Of a stretch of 64,000 bases of DNA, positions 52,401-63,709 are shown piece by piece. Below the pieces are notes generated by a model. It worked only from the letters and a program-made list of their open reading frames with translations, had not been told where the DNA came from and searched no databases. Source of the stretch: Halichoerus grypus (lineage: Eukaryota > Chordata > Mammalia > Carnivora > Phocidae); assembly GCF_964656455.1 (NCBI RefSeq), contig NC_135726.1, positions 18,425,168 to 18,489,167 on the forward strand. Reading direction: 5' to 3'. The position numbers and the translations under genes were made by a program. Positions within the stretch are counted from its first letter, which is position 1. Every line of letters starts with the position of its first letter.

Positions 52401-55400
52401 CCCATGTGGCCCCCAGATACCTGATTCCCCTCCAGAGTTTTCAGTTAGTTTCCTACATTTCCTACTAAAGAGAGACAAATATGTGCATGTATTCCTTTTT
52501 AAAAACTACCCAGAGGGTAAAGATATTATACACAGTGTTATGTAGCTTTTGCAGACCATTTTGTTGTATACCAAAGATTTAACAGTATTTCAACAAGGTT
52601 ACTAAAATAAACAATGTATCTTCATTTCACGCTAGTTTTTCACTTGCCAAATTAACAATAAGCTGCTATCGCCTCTGAAAGGTAGCAGCTCGATAATCTC
52701 AAAAACCTTGGAAGTGGTCTCATGACATGGACTTAAGTATTTAATTGAAGCAATGTACTGAGGGTTGCTGGAGTTGGGGGTGGGTGGGAGGGATGGGGTG
52801 GCTGGGTGATAGACATTGGGGAGGGTATGTGCTATGGTGAGCGCTGTGAATTGTGCAAGACTGTTGAATCACAGATCTGTACCTCTGAAACAAATAATGC
52901 AGTATATGTTAAGAAAAAAAAAAAAGATAGCAGGAGGGGAAGAATGAAGGGGGGGAAATAGAAGGGGGACACGAACCATGAGAGACGATGGACCTGAAAA
53001 ACAAACTGAGGGTTCTAGAGGGGAGGGGGGTGGGAGGATGGGTTAGCCTGGTGATGGGTATTGAGGAGGGCACGTTCTGCATGGAGCACTGGGTGTTATG
53101 CACAAACAATGAATCATGGAACACTACATCTAAAACTAATGATGTAATGTATGGTGATTAACATAACAATAAAAAATTAAAAAAAAAAGATAAAAAAAAA
53201 ATTGAAGCAATGTGTGGCCATAAGCCTATTGCAGAGATTGAAAATGAAGCTCTCTATAAAAAAAATGGTATTTGTTTTTCTTTGTTAGAAAGAATTCAAC
53301 ACTACCTAGTCACTAAGGTAGACGTGGAAATGAAAGGTTGTACTTGCCAACATCCTGTTTGAGTCTCCATATTGTCTTTCTGCCTAAAATTAAAAGATTT
53401 AAAAAAAAAAAAAAAAAGAAAAATATCATACTACTAAAATACCTTTTTCCAGAAAATCAGAGAAAGAAAATGCTAAATCCCTACCATGAATGATGGATTG
53501 AAAACTTTCTAAATTTTACAGGTGGTAAAATAGACACATGCTCAGGGAGTTTTAGGACTGATTTCAGGTTCAAAGACACGGGCACAAATCAAAACCTTTA
53601 GTAACCTTAACCTTACACCTGTATTAAATGCTCAAGCACCACCACTACAAGGTTAGCACCGTGGGGCCAGAGGCCTCAGAGGTTATCCAAACAGGGGTGG
53701 GACATCCCTAAGCCGCTGAGTTGCCAGCATCTCAAGCTTCCAAGGACCATTTACTGGGTTACTGCCACCCACGAGTTACCACTGCTCCTCGGTCCTCACC
53801 TCCAGTCAGGCCTCAGGACCACCCACTGGAATCATTATTACTCTTTTTTGCCTCAGCTTTTTCTTTTCCAGGCAAAATGGTTTCTAACCTCTCCTGGCAG
53901 GTTTTATTTTTCAACTTAATCATCTTTATGGGTGATGTGGAAATTCATTTCCCAGTGCTAGGCTGTATTTGTAGAGGCCTTTTGGTTAGGAAACTGGTTT
54001 AAGTCTTCACTCTTCTTTCCATTAACCAACTACTTGAAAGAGAGCAAGTCAATTTTTCTCGGAGTCTCAGGTTCCTCAACTATAGTAAGAATGTTAGAGT
54101 ATATGGCATAATGTCCCATATAGATGTCTGAATTATGGCGGGGGAGGGGACTATAATAATTTTTCCTAATGTTCTCCCCTTTTAGGAAAAAGAAGGTAAA
54201 CTGTAAGAAAATAAGATTAGGAATTTCTTGTGGATTTATTTATTTATTTTTAAAGGTTTATTTATTTATTTTGAGAGAGAGAAAGCGCAGTGGTGGGGGG
54301 GCAGAGGGAGAGAGAGTCCCAAACAGACTGGGCGGGGAGGCTTAAGTGGGGCTCAACCTCACAAACCTGAGGTCACGACCTGAGTCAAAACCAAGAGTTG
54401 GTCACTTAACCAATTGCACCACCCAGGCTCCCCATTATGGATTTTTTTTAAAGAAAAGCAAAATATACATGCACAAAGTACCAAAAGACATGCATACCCA
54501 AAACTTCCCTAAGGGACTGCCAGTGCAAGCTCTGGAGTCAGATTCCAGCCCAATTTTATAGATGACAGTTCTCTGTAAGAGCTGATGTTTTAAATTACTG
54601 CCTCAGGGACTATGGAATCTTAAATCATTGATGACAATCTAACCATTTTTCTATGCTCCAGGTCATAATGCAGGGAAAGTGCCCTGATAACACTTCAGAG
54701 AACTAAAAGGACAATTCAATTAACTGGAACCAGCGCTGTGGTAGAGCTTTTAGTGCTAAAGAAGTACTTTAGAGCTATTATTTCCTGTAGGCATACACCA
54801 GCCAACCACCATACTAAGTGCTTTTACAAGCATTTTCCTCTTTAATTCTCACAACAATTTCTATGAGAAAATAAGCTTAAGAGAGACTGGCAGGTGATAA
54901 AGCAGGAATCTCAACTAGGCCTGACTACAAAGTCCATGCTCTCAAATCACTGACATAAAACCGACTGGAAAACAATCTACCTGAGCAACAAATTATTTAA
55001 CACCTCTATCAACAGACTATGCTTTTGTTCATACACAAATATAAACACACACGTATATATATAAATTCACACACCAGAATGTTTTTCAAGTAGCATTATT
55101 TATAAGAACAACCAAGTTAGCATTTAAGACAACTCTTAGTGTCAACTAATCCATTTTATTTAAAGCAAAACATATACAAACACTTCTTAAGTAATCGTTC
55201 CATTAATTAACAAAGTTATTCTTCAAATGTAATGTAGCCAAAGAGCACTTTTTATAAAGCAATTCTTATATTCATTTAAAGCCATGTTGGCTTGTTCCCA
55301 GAAAGACTGACCAACCACATTCTCAGACATGACAAATGACAAGATCTCTTACTGCTTCATGCCTTTGCACACACTGTTCTTTCTGCCCAGAATGCCTTGC

Positions 55401-56719
55401 CTAGCTTGGGGAACACTCCCACTCTTCTTTCAAATCCCTGCAAGGGTATTTTCCTGTGAATTCCCCAGGCAGAGGCAGACATAAGCGCTCATTCCTCTAC
55501 ACTGTTCACTGCTCCCCTTCTGAACCTCCATTGTGTGTGGCTGCTGCTAAAGTAGTCTCCAATTACACGTTTATGTATCTCTCTTCCCTCAAGTCTGACA
55601 GTTGCTCAAGGACAGAAACCATACGTTTTCTTTTTTCTTTCTATCTTTCTTCCTTCCTTTCTTTTTTTAGAGAGAGAGAGAGAGACAGAGAGTGTGAGAG
55701 CAAGCGGCCGGGGGGGGGGGGTGGCAGAGGGAGAAGGAAAGAGAGAATCTTAAGCAGGCTCCATACCCAGCAGGGAGCCTTACTCAGGGCTCTATCCCAC
55801 AACCCTGAGATTATGACCTGAGCTGAAATCAAGAGTCGGACGTTTAACTGACTGAGCCACCCAGGTGCCCCTGTGCATTTTCATCTATATATTTACCAGT
55901 CCCTAATGCAGAATCCAGCACAACATAGTTGGGGTTCATTACTTAATATAAACCAACAAATTACAAACATTTAAAACCTTTCCAGAGACCAGTAACATGT
56001 ATTATTCTACTTTAACTAACCTCTAGTCTACCCTGTAACTTTAGTTTTCAGATAGCCAGGATAAGAACTGTTTTCTGAAAATCTCCATTAGACAACTAAA
56101 CAATGTACAAAACACTGTGGTGGGTAATGTGAGGATTAAAAAATCAGGGGCCCCATCTCACTGGGAATCTACAATAAAGGACAGACATGTTTTTAATTGT
56201 TTCAACATACTGTTCTGTAAGAACAATAACAGAAATAAGTGCTCTGGAAACGACAAAGTGGAATGGCTAATAACAGTGAAGCAGGCTGGAGAAGGGACTG
56301 ACCGAATGTTTAAGCTGGGTTTTAACAAATGGGTGGAAAGGTACATTATCAGTCAGGGAACAAACAGCATGAGCAAAAAGGTTCAGAAGTATAAGATAAA
56401 TGCACACTATAAGTTTAAAAACTTCTTACTACTACAGATACAAGCATTCTGAAAGAAAATGTCATGGGAAGTCTGATCACAAGAATTGAAAAGCTTCAAA
56501 GAATTACAAATGCATTGCATAATATCCCTCCTGTCTCTTCTCCTAGCTAAAAAGTACTATATTCTTGGGGGCACCAGCAGTTGCTATCAGCCTAGTAGAT
56601 TAATTCACTCACTGACAAAGGGAAATCTCAATCATTAAAAGATAATTCTATTTTATACACTAACCACTACGTAGCTTTTTTTCATTTATTCTAAAATATA
56701 TATGTTGGCACATAGAGGA

Positions 56720-56752
<33 letters not shown>

Positions 56753-56905
56753 AACACTAATAATAGCAGCTGACATCTACTCAGCCACAAACTCAAGAGG
56801 TGCTTTCATATGTATTTGCTTATTTAATCCTTAAAATGACCTTATGCGATGGGCACAATTATTAGCCTCATTTTTTTTAAAATGTTTTATTTATTTATTC
56901 ATGAG

Positions 56906-56939
<34 letters not shown>

Positions 56940-58682
56940 AGAGGCAGAGGGAGAAGCAGGCTCCCCGCCTAGCAGGGAGCCCGATGCGGGACTCGATCCC
57001 AGGACCCTGGGATCATGACCCCAGCCGAAGGCAGACACCTAACCATCTGAGCCACCCAGGCGCCCCTATTAGCCTCATTTATCAATGAGGAAACTGAGCC
57101 ACAGAAAGATGAAATAACTTGTTCAAAGTGACAAAGTAAGTGGCAAAGCCAGATTCAGATCTTGCAGGCTGGCTCTAGTGTCTGGGCTCTTCACCAATAT
57201 CTCCATACACACACACACACACACACTTTTGTGTTAATTTAAATAATAGTGTACATATAATTTTGTGCATGGAAAACCCACAAATTTTCTGCAACACCGA
57301 TTAAAAAAATTTTTTAATGTGTTAAAATACACTTAACATAAAAATTACCATCTTAACCATTTCTAAGTGCACAGTTCAGTAGTCTTAAGTATTAAGTACA
57401 TTTACAATGTTATGCAACCAATCTGCAGAACTGTTTTTAATGCCTGAAAATTATTCTATTTAGTTCATGTACTATAATTATATTTTAATTCCATTTCTTT
57501 TGATTATCAAAGATGAATGTGTGCTTTTTCCTATTCTTGTGTGAAACGCTCATGTTGATAATTAAGCTTAGAAACTTGAAGCATTTATTAACATTTAACA
57601 ATATTCTTTTCAAACACATTAGTTCTCATCTTGATTATTTTTGTTTTGTTAGAGTATACAATTTGTAGAAATTGGGGTTTTGAACAATGTATACATACTT
57701 TAAATATTAGTCTTATAATTAAAGTCTGCTTAAAGCAGGGTACAATTTTATATAGAAAAAAAATCCATGTCAATTAAAAGTCTTATCAAATTTAAACACT
57801 GGGTAAGACTAAACTTCAATGTTGAAGACTGAAGGAAGCATGAGTAATAAAACTAAAGACACAAGGAAGTGATTACTATAAAAACTGAGGTAATGAGTAC
57901 TTTTAAGGGGAGGGAGAAGGTCATAATGAGATGCCCACATGGAGGGGGCTGCCAGGGTAGCTGTCAAAGTTTGACTTTTTTTTAATCTGGACAGTGTTAT
58001 TAGGGTGTTAGCCTTACAGTAATTAAGCTACATATTTCTTCTGTGAGGATTTCTATCTCTGTACCATAAAAAGTCAAAAGAAAAATGGTTTAGGTTAATT
58101 TCATTGAGTAGTTTGAAAATATTAAATTTTCCTCTAGTAAAGAGAATACACAAATGGCCAAACATTACACTGTTACAAAATCAAGACAAACATTCATTAA
58201 AAAATATAAAGTAATATAATTTCCAAAGAGTTTTAATAATGTTCTAAAAATATGTATTCTACGATAACAAAGTAATTTTTACAAATAAACAAGACAAAAA
58301 CGAGGGAAGATATTTGGATCAACGAATTAAGAGAATATATACATGACAGTAAATGATTTTTATGAGGACCAATAAACAGTGAATTCATGTACAACCTTAA
58401 AATTAAGACTAAGTCTCTTTAGAGCAATTACATTTAATAAACACAAAGACGCAGTATAACTTTTGACAAATGAAAGACAAAATGAAACTATTTATAAAAA
58501 ACATTATGCACAAACATGACAAAGAGAGCCTGAGAGGTTGGGGGAAAGTACTAACCAGTTACTGCCAGCAGCTGTGAAACTCTCACCTCCATTTCCTCCC
58601 GATGAGACCTGTCTCTGTCTTCAAATTCACGCGTCCTTCTCCGGGCCTCTTCAAAGGCCTGTTGTGCTAATGCATCCTCCTG
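44795..58682 (-). CDS. CBFB: CBFB, core-binding factor beta (last two coding exons, partial gene)
   Basis: Non-DNA-binding partner that stabilises the RUNX Runt domain on DNA. Exon 5 is 58682-58587 with a proximal donor (GTGAGA) or 58682-58556 with a distal donor (GTTAGT); exon 6 is 44863 down to 44795. Exon 5 encodes QEDALAQQAFEEARRR, then a charged helix to HREEME. Proximal splicing gives a 22-residue end (ARRQQDPSPG…DDLKLR, stop 44795-44797). Distal splicing gives a 17-residue end (VRVSQLLAVTGKKTTRP, stop 44841-44843). These match the two known isoforms of 187 and 182 residues. Residues 1-133, including the RUNX-binding core, lie beyond the right edge. The gene is upstream of PHAF1 on the same strand, as in human. 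Confidence 0.95.
45205..45540 (-). repeat. MIR split by a CanSINE
   Basis: Left part 'gacatttattgagcaccaac' to 'aagcactttccatggatgaa'; right part 'aacctataacataggtgctg' to 'ttattttacag'. Confidence 0.75.
45291..45475 (+). mobile_element. CanSINE inserted in a MIR
   Basis: Target duplication 'aaaaccctgtcagc' (45277-45290 and 45476-45489) falls inside a MIR relic. Confidence 0.94.
45760..45958 (-). mobile_element. CanSINE, with TSD
   Basis: Target duplication 'aagaataaacagaa' on both sides. The T-rich left end is long and irregular. Confidence 0.92.
46358..46607 (-). mobile_element. CanSINE with long T-rich end
   Basis: Target duplication 'caagttcacttta'. Contains a (GA)n run at 46443-46469. 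Confidence 0.92.
47309..47497 (+). mobile_element. CanSINE, with TSD
   Basis: Target duplication 'agaaaaagcattcttg' on both sides; the tail has AAAAC units. Confidence 0.93.
48848..49030 (+). mobile_element. CanSINE
   Basis: 'gggacgcctgggtggcttcg' head; ends AAATAAATACAATCTTT. Confidence 0.9.
49063..49244 (-). mobile_element. CanSINE, with TSD
   Basis: Target duplication 'tctagacatttta'. Forms an inverted pair with the SINE 33 bp to its left. Confidence 0.92.
49680..49770 (-). repeat. MIR relic
   Basis: 'gaaggttaagtgattcccca' and 'aggtttcatcattagctgg'. Confidence 0.55.
50040..50190 (+). repeat. MIR relic
   Basis: 'gctctaccactttagctatg' and 'tagacaagtttcttactctc'. Confidence 0.6.
50371..50559 (-). 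mobile_element. CanSINE
   Basis: 'aagattttacttatttgag' to 'gccacccaggagcccc'. Confidence 0.9.
51450..51700. repeat. Old L1-like fragment (L1ME type)
   Basis: 'gatgaatttcccattaaatg', 'taactagcacccagatcaag' and 'ctgggtaaccactacctcc' echo an ancient L1 3' region. Confidence 0.5.
51877..52020 (-). repeat. MIR relic
   Basis: 'attttacagatgaggctcac' and 'taatgtcacaagacaacaaa'. Confidence 0.65.
52300..52600. repeat. Old L1-like fragment
   Basis: 'caaaattcaaaaggtctaaa' and 'cacagtgttatgtagctttt' suggest an ancient L1 3' region; weak. Confidence 0.35.
52757..53199 (+). mobile_element. Two carnivore L1 3' ends in tandem, 5'-truncated
   Basis: 52757-52925 ends 'gcagtatatgttaag' plus an A-run. 52926-53199 carries 'gatgggtattgaggagggca', 'gcactgggtgttatgcac' and 'taacataacaataaaaaatt', typical of carnivore L1 3' UTRs. 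One duplication 'aattgaagcaatgt' (52743-52756 and 53200-53213) flanks both together. No ORF1 or ORF2 coding is present. Confidence 0.85.
54237..54433 (-). mobile_element. CanSINE
   Basis: Older and diverged: 'aaaggtttatttatttattt' to 'caccacccaggctcccc'. Confidence 0.85.
54770..54960 (-). repeat. MIR relic
   Basis: 'actaagtgcttttacaagca' and 'ctttaattctcacaacaatt'. Confidence 0.65.
55320..55940 (+). repeat. L2 LINE split by a CanSINE
   Basis: 'catgcctttgcacacactgt', 'ctgcccagaatgccttgcct' and 'ttgctcaaggacagaaacca', then after the SINE 'aatgcagaatccagcaca'. Confidence 0.7.
55655..55871 (-). mobile_element. CanSINE inside an L2
   Basis: Interrupts an L2 3' end (55320-55940). Has (AG)n and a G-run at its left part. 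Confidence 0.88.
56100..56400 (-). repeat. L2 relic, antisense
   Basis: 'ccccatctcactgggaatct' and 'caaacagcatgagcaaaaag' follow antisense L2 order. The overlapping 111-codon open frame is not a gene. Confidence 0.55.
56722..56750. repeat. (CA)n microsatellite
   Basis: About 14 CA units in CBFB intron 5. Confidence 0.95.
56755..57190 (-). repeat. MIR split by a CanSINE
   Basis: 'tgcttatttaatccttaaaa' on the left; 'tcaatgaggaaactgagcca' and 'agtaagtggcaaagccagat' on the right. Confidence 0.78.
56874..57066 (-). mobile_element. CanSINE inserted in a MIR
   Basis: Target duplication 'attagcctcattt' on both sides, inside the MIR sequence. (GA)n run at 56911-56936. Confidence 0.94.
57300..57440. 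repeat. Old L1-like fragment (L1ME type)
   Basis: 'aaaattaccatcttaaccat' and 'acatttacaatgttatgcaa' match a familiar ancient L1 3' segment. Confidence 0.55.
58556..58682 (-). CDS. CBFB: CBFB exon 5 with two alternative donors
   Basis: Short form 96 nt (58682-58587, phase 0 to 0); long form 127 nt (to 58556). The acceptor region on the minus strand reads CCAACAGCAG, a tandem NAGNAG, so the exon may start at 58682 or 58679. I chose 58682 because it restores the human-like AQQED junction. Its end corresponds to codon 165, the usual fusion point in human CBFB-MYH11. Confidence 0.9.
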
Positions 58683-59269
58683 CTGTTGGAATACATGAAA
58701 AGGGTATTTTAATTGTGATTTAGAATAAAAACTTACAATTTGACGGTGTTTGTTTCTTGGAGGAAATGAAGAACGGAGTAATTCTAACAACTGAAAATGC
58801 TCTTCTCTTTCCTTACCTCATCCTATTCACCAAAATAAAATCCTGTACAAGTCAATATTTAAACCACAGAGGTATATACTTCTATAATTTGGGTGTAAGA
58901 CAGGCCAGGTCCTCTAATTAGGACACGAAAGCCAGAAATATAAAAGAGAGTATTAAGAGAATTGATTATACAAATGTGAGAAACTGTTGAACAACAGGAA
59001 GTAAATAAAAGTCCAAGGGATATTATCAAGAAAAAATATTTGTAACATATAACAAATCTACCTAATCCTTTCCCAATTAATGAAGATCTGCACATGAAGA
59101 AAATCCAGATACCTCAAACTCACTGTGTCTGAGGGACAACTGATTTAAATGTTCTTCTTTATTCCCCTTTAGTTTCCATTCGTGGCACCACTCACTCATT
59201 TCTGCCAGAAGTCTGAGCCACCTTTGACTCTTCACTCTTCCGTCTCCACAGAGCCTATCAACCACCAAG

Positions 59270-59520
59270 TCCTAGCCCTTTGACCTCCTGAATATTTTTG
59301 GAATCTTCAAGTCTCCTTTTATTTCCTACAGTTTCTTAGTTCAGTCTTCTAAGATCTCTTATTAAAATCACTGCAAAGCTCTCCTACACAGCCTCTCCCT
59401 GCTTCCATTCTGTCATCCCCGATTTACCACACAGCCATCAGAGCGTGCCTGAGGCACAATCTGACCATAATACCCCCAACTTAAAAAAGCTCCCTCATTG
59501 TCTACAGCACAGGATGCTCA
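59270..59520 (+). repeat. L2 LINE fragment
   Basis: 'cacacagccatcagagcgtg' and 'aaaaagctccctcattgtct', a more 5' part of the L2 3' region. Confidence 0.5.
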
Positions 59521-60018
59521 ACCTTTGCAGTCACGCACTTTTCAATACTAGGATTTTTCGATGGTACACTTGAAGAAACTAAAAGATAAAAATATCCAAA
59601 AAGTCATCAATATTCCCCTTCCTAGATTCACCGCAGCAAGGGGTGACCAGTAACTCAGTTCTAACCAATCAGACAGAGGCATAAGTCACCTAATGGGGCT
59701 TCTAAGAAAGTCATTTAAGAGACATTTCAGCTTTTCTCCCTCCTATGAGCTGATGCAATGCCCAGAGATACAGCAGCCATTGTGCAAACATAATAATGCA
59801 GATGCAATCCCACACTGAGCACAGCACAGCAGGAAGACAGAAGACCCAGGACCCCTGTAATATAGGTTAAGTGCTATACCTACCTGGACTATACCTATAC
59901 TGCTTGGTGTTGTGTTCTGTGGGATGCATGTTTTATTTGTCACTATTAGTACGGCTGTTTAATACTTAAAATTTTCACTGACAAGATGTCTATAACTTAA
60001 ATAAAACTGAAAGGTGTA

Positions 60019-60200
60019 GGGGCGCCTGGGTGGCTCAATCAGTTAAGTGGCTGCCTTCGGCTCAGGTCATGATCCCAGGGTCCTTTGAACCCTGCATCGG
60101 GCTCCCTGCTCTGCGGGGGGCCTGCTTCTCCCTCTCCCTCTGCTGCTGCTCTCCCTACTTGTGCTCTGTCAAATAAATAAATAAAATATTTAAAAAGTTT
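60019..60200 (+). mobile_element. CanSINE, with TSD
   Basis: Target duplication 'tgaaaggtgta' on both sides. Confidence 0.92.
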
Positions 60201-60229
60201 TGAAAGGTGTAATCAGATTTCTATCCTTT

Positions 60230-60421
60230 GATGCATTTACCAGCTTTATGACCGAGGGAAAGGCATTTCATTTCTCTAAGCCTCGGTAAACTCAAATGTA
60301 AAATGGGCATAGTAGTAATACCTACTTTATAAGACTGCTGTAAAGATTAAGTAACATATAAAACATGCTTAAGCATATTAACGGACAGCATTCAGTAAGT
60401 GCTACCTATTATTATTATTAT
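60230..60421 (+). repeat. MIR relic
   Basis: 'agctttatgaccgagggaaa', 'tctctaagcctcggtaaact' and 'cagcattcagtaagtgctac'; ended by a CanSINE. Confidence 0.7.
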
Positions 60422-60609
60422 TTTTTAAAGATTTCATTTATTTGACAGAGAGAGACACAGCGAGAGAGGGAACACAAGCAGGGGGAGTGGGCGAGGGAGA
60501 AGCAGGCTCCCCGCGGAGCAGGGAGCCCGATGCAGGGCTTGATCCCAGGACCCCGGGACCGTGACCCGGGCCGAAGGCAGACGCTCAACGACTGAGCCAC
60601 CCAGGCGCC
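60422..60609 (-). mobile_element. CanSINE
   Basis: Target duplication 'tgctacctattatt'. Inserted at the end of a MIR relic. Confidence 0.93.
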
Positions 60610-60819
60610 CTGCTACCTATTATTTTATAAGCATTTACAGATGTATCAAATTTACACATCTAACTAAATATCATTACACATTCCTACTGTATTCTTAGAA
60701 TATACCATATAACCTTGAGGTACCTGCAAAAGAACACTGTTCCCAACTCCCAAGGGCTTTCTATTGTTTAGTTAGCTATCAACTGGGACACATCTACTGA
60801 TAACAGGGTACTCCTGTCC

Positions 60820-60965
60820 TGTGCATTCATTCACTTTTTCATTCATTCCACAATGTTTGAGTCTTTATTATGTCCAAGTCACTGTGCTAAGGTGCCATGG
60901 GTACAATGTGAGGGAACAATGGTCCTTCTCCTCACAGTCTGGTCTAGTGGGGCAGGAAGATGGTG
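60820..60965 (-). repeat. L2 3' end, antisense
   Basis: 'tccaagtcactgtgctaagg' and 'gtctggtctagtggggcagg'. Confidence 0.6.
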
Positions 60966-61620
60966 AACAAATAATTACAAAAAATCAATATATAAATGTC
61001 AGCTGTGATTAAGTATAGTAGAGAAATATTACATGATGAAATGAGAGCATATAACATGAAATGTGATCTAATTCCCTAAGGAAGTTATTAGCCACTAATG
61101 TGTATTCTAGCAGTGGTCACCGATTTTTATTTCATTAAAAGAAAAAAGTATTATTACTAATAATTGTAGTAAAATAAGCCAAGAGATTTGGTAGCTCTCC
61201 GCTTTCTAACTCCAGCTTCTGTCTTGGTCCTTTCTAGCAAGATGTGAAATGTATGTGCAGTGAACAGTTTGCACTTTAATCTGAAAGACGATTGGCAATG
61301 ACCAGCGTTATCCTTAACTAACACCTACCCCCTTCCAGGGCAGCATAAAGGGCAACTCCTGATAAAACGATATACTCACCCATAAAGTATGCTCAAGATG
61401 GCTAGGGACAACTAATTCCAACCAATCTCAGATGGCAGTGGGAGCAGCTGTAAACACTCTCGTCCCCGCCAGCTACTTGTTACACTGTGGTCTTAACCAT
61501 GATCTGCACAAAGGAGTCAGGTGGGGTCATCATAAAAGGTGGGTGCAGTGAAACCCATGTGGCAAATAAAGGCTTTGCAGTCCTGTCATGGAGCATATAT
61601 AGAATATCCTGACCATTCTT

Positions 61621-61825
61621 TTTTTTTTTTTTTTTTAAAGATTTTATTTATTTATTTGACAGAGAGAGAGACAGCGAGAGAGGGAACACAAGCAGGGGGA
61701 TTGGGAGAGGGAGAAGCAGGCTTCCGGCCAAGCAGGGAGCCTGATGTGGGGCTTGATCCCAGGACCCTGGGATCATGACCTGAGCCGAAGGCAGACGCTT
61801 AACGACTGAGCCACCCAGGCGCCCC
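61621..61825 (-). mobile_element. CanSINE, young, with perfect TSD
   Basis: Perfect duplication 'tatcctgaccattctt' on both sides and near-consensus body. Confidence 0.95.
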
Positions 61826-62444
61826 TATCCTGACCATTCTTGCTGCAGTGATTTTATTATATTGCCTAAATCTACAACTATATTTATTTTATGGTTTGGT
61901 AATACCTTTCTGCAGCAATGAATTTAAAAACTGGAAGTGCCTGTTTTATGAAAAATTAAGAATCAAATTCATTTCCAAGAAAGTTGATGACGGAACACGT
62001 AATTTGCACAAAATAACGACATTTACTATTCTCTGTGAGGACCAGAATGGTATCACTGATCACATGAAAACCAAAAGAAATAAAACTGCTGAAGAAGCAT
62101 CAACATATACTTCAAAGGCGACAATTTAACACGAGCAGCTGCAACCGGTACATTCAATATCATTCTGCAAAACACAACTTCATTTAAATCAAGTGATTTA
62201 ATTCACTGACAAATGACAAATGATTCAATTCACATTATCATACACATATAAAAAGCAAAGCTGTTTATATGCTGATTTCATTAACAAAAACCTTGCAAAC
62301 AGCTAAGGGACATCAGTTTTACATCAGTGTCATCAGGGATGTCAAATAGAAAATCTGTTAATTCAAATAATGGTTCAATTTTTCTAACTTGATCATAGAA
62401 CCAAAATTAAACTATTGAAAAGTCATTACATTAAAAGTGAAACT

Positions 62445-62559
62445 TTTTTTTTTTTAAGATTTTATTTTTAAGTAATCTCTACACCCAACATGGGGCCCTA
62501 ACTCACAACCCCGAGATCAAGAGTCAGGTGTTCCAATGACTGAGCCAGCCAGGCCCCTG
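62445..62559 (-). mobile_element. Short CanSINE
   Basis: 'aagattttatttttaagtaa' to 'gactgagccagccaggcccc'. Target around 'gaaac'. Confidence 0.82.
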
Positions 62560-62690
62560 AAACATCTTTTTTTGTGACTGCCAAAGCAAATTAATTTAAA
62601 AAGTACAATAGTGAAGATAAAATTATTCCCTCTTATATTGATAATACAAATGCTGGTGGAGCACACACTGTATAAAAATTAACATTCCCA

Positions 62691-62871
62691 GGGCGCCTGA
62701 CCGGCTCAGTCAGTTAAGTGTCTGACTCTTGATTTCAGCTCAGGTCATGATCTCAGGGTTGTGAGATCCAGCCCCAAGGGCATGGAGCCCGCTTCTGATT
62801 CTCTCTCCCTCTGCCCTTCCCTGCTCGCCTGTGCTCTCTTAAAAAAAAAAAAAAAGAAAAAGAAAAAAAAA
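62691..62871 (+). mobile_element. CanSINE
   Basis: Target duplication 'taacattcccag' versus 'taacattctcag'. Confidence 0.9.
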
Positions 62872-62910
62872 GTAACATTCTCAGTGAATTTTTAAAAACA
62901 ATGAAACAGA

Positions 62911-63117
62911 AGGGTGCCTGGGTAGCTCAGTCGGTTGAGCCTCTGGCTCTTGGTTTTGGCTTGGGTCATGATCTCCCAGTTGTGCGATCGGAATCGAGCT
63001 TGGGCTCCGTGCTCAGCAAGGAGTCAGCTTGGGATTCTCTTTCTCTCCCTCTGCCCCTTTCCCCACCCTCAAGCACAGGGGCAATCTCTCTCTCAAATAA
63101 ATAAAATCTTTAAAAAA
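62911..63117 (+). mobile_element. CanSINE
   Basis: Target duplication 'atgaaacagaa' versus 'atgaaatagaa'. Older 'ctctggctcttggttttgg' subtype. Confidence 0.9.
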
Positions 63118-63709
63118 CTATGAAATAGAAATTTCTTAGGAACAAGATGTGACACATGTAATTCATAACTGTATCCAAAGAAGATAGTCTGCCAATCATT
63201 TAGAAGTTATAGCTGCATAAATTAGAAATATATTTATGTATCTACAAAGTAACAGAACTATAAAATGTGACAAAGCTGATGCTGAATATAAAAAATTCAT
63301 CAGGACAGTACACCCACACCTTGGATTTTAGAAAATTAAGCCTTTGAAGTACTACTCTGAAATCAATATAGGTCCTACAATGGCACTGACCTTTTTATGG
63401 TAAATGAGTCCTCAGTTACACCTTGTTCAAAATTAGTTGGAAATCTCTGATTAAAGTATCCAATGGTGAAGTGCCAAAAATCTTTTAAGCTTTTAGAGAG
63501 AGTTACAATTATTGAAAACCAAAAGCATAAAGACATTGAATTTTATCCCTACAAATTACAGAAAATAAACTGAATGATGAAAATATAATCAGCAAACATG
63601 ATTTAATTATTCCTACAATTATGCTCAGAATTATATTCATTTGTGGTAAACTTGTAAAAACATTTTATTATTGTAGTATATTATATATACAAAAGTGTAC
63701 ACTTGTATT

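Larger units (their letters stand above)
44864..58555 (-). other. CBFB: CBFB intron 5 (13.7 kb)
   Basis: Large intron separating the last two exons, equivalent to the human intron broken in inv(16) leukaemia. It contains about nine CanSINEs, several MIR/L2/L1 relics and a double L1 3' end at 52757-53199. No further exon was recognised on either strand. Confidence 0.75.

Noticed and set aside
56117..56452. 111-codon open frame in CBFB intron 5
   Set aside because: Overlaps an antisense L2 relic and lacks any known domain.
61848..62129. 93-codon open frame in CBFB intron 4
   Set aside because: AT-rich, no similarity to CBFB exon 4 or any family I recognise, no good acceptor in phase.
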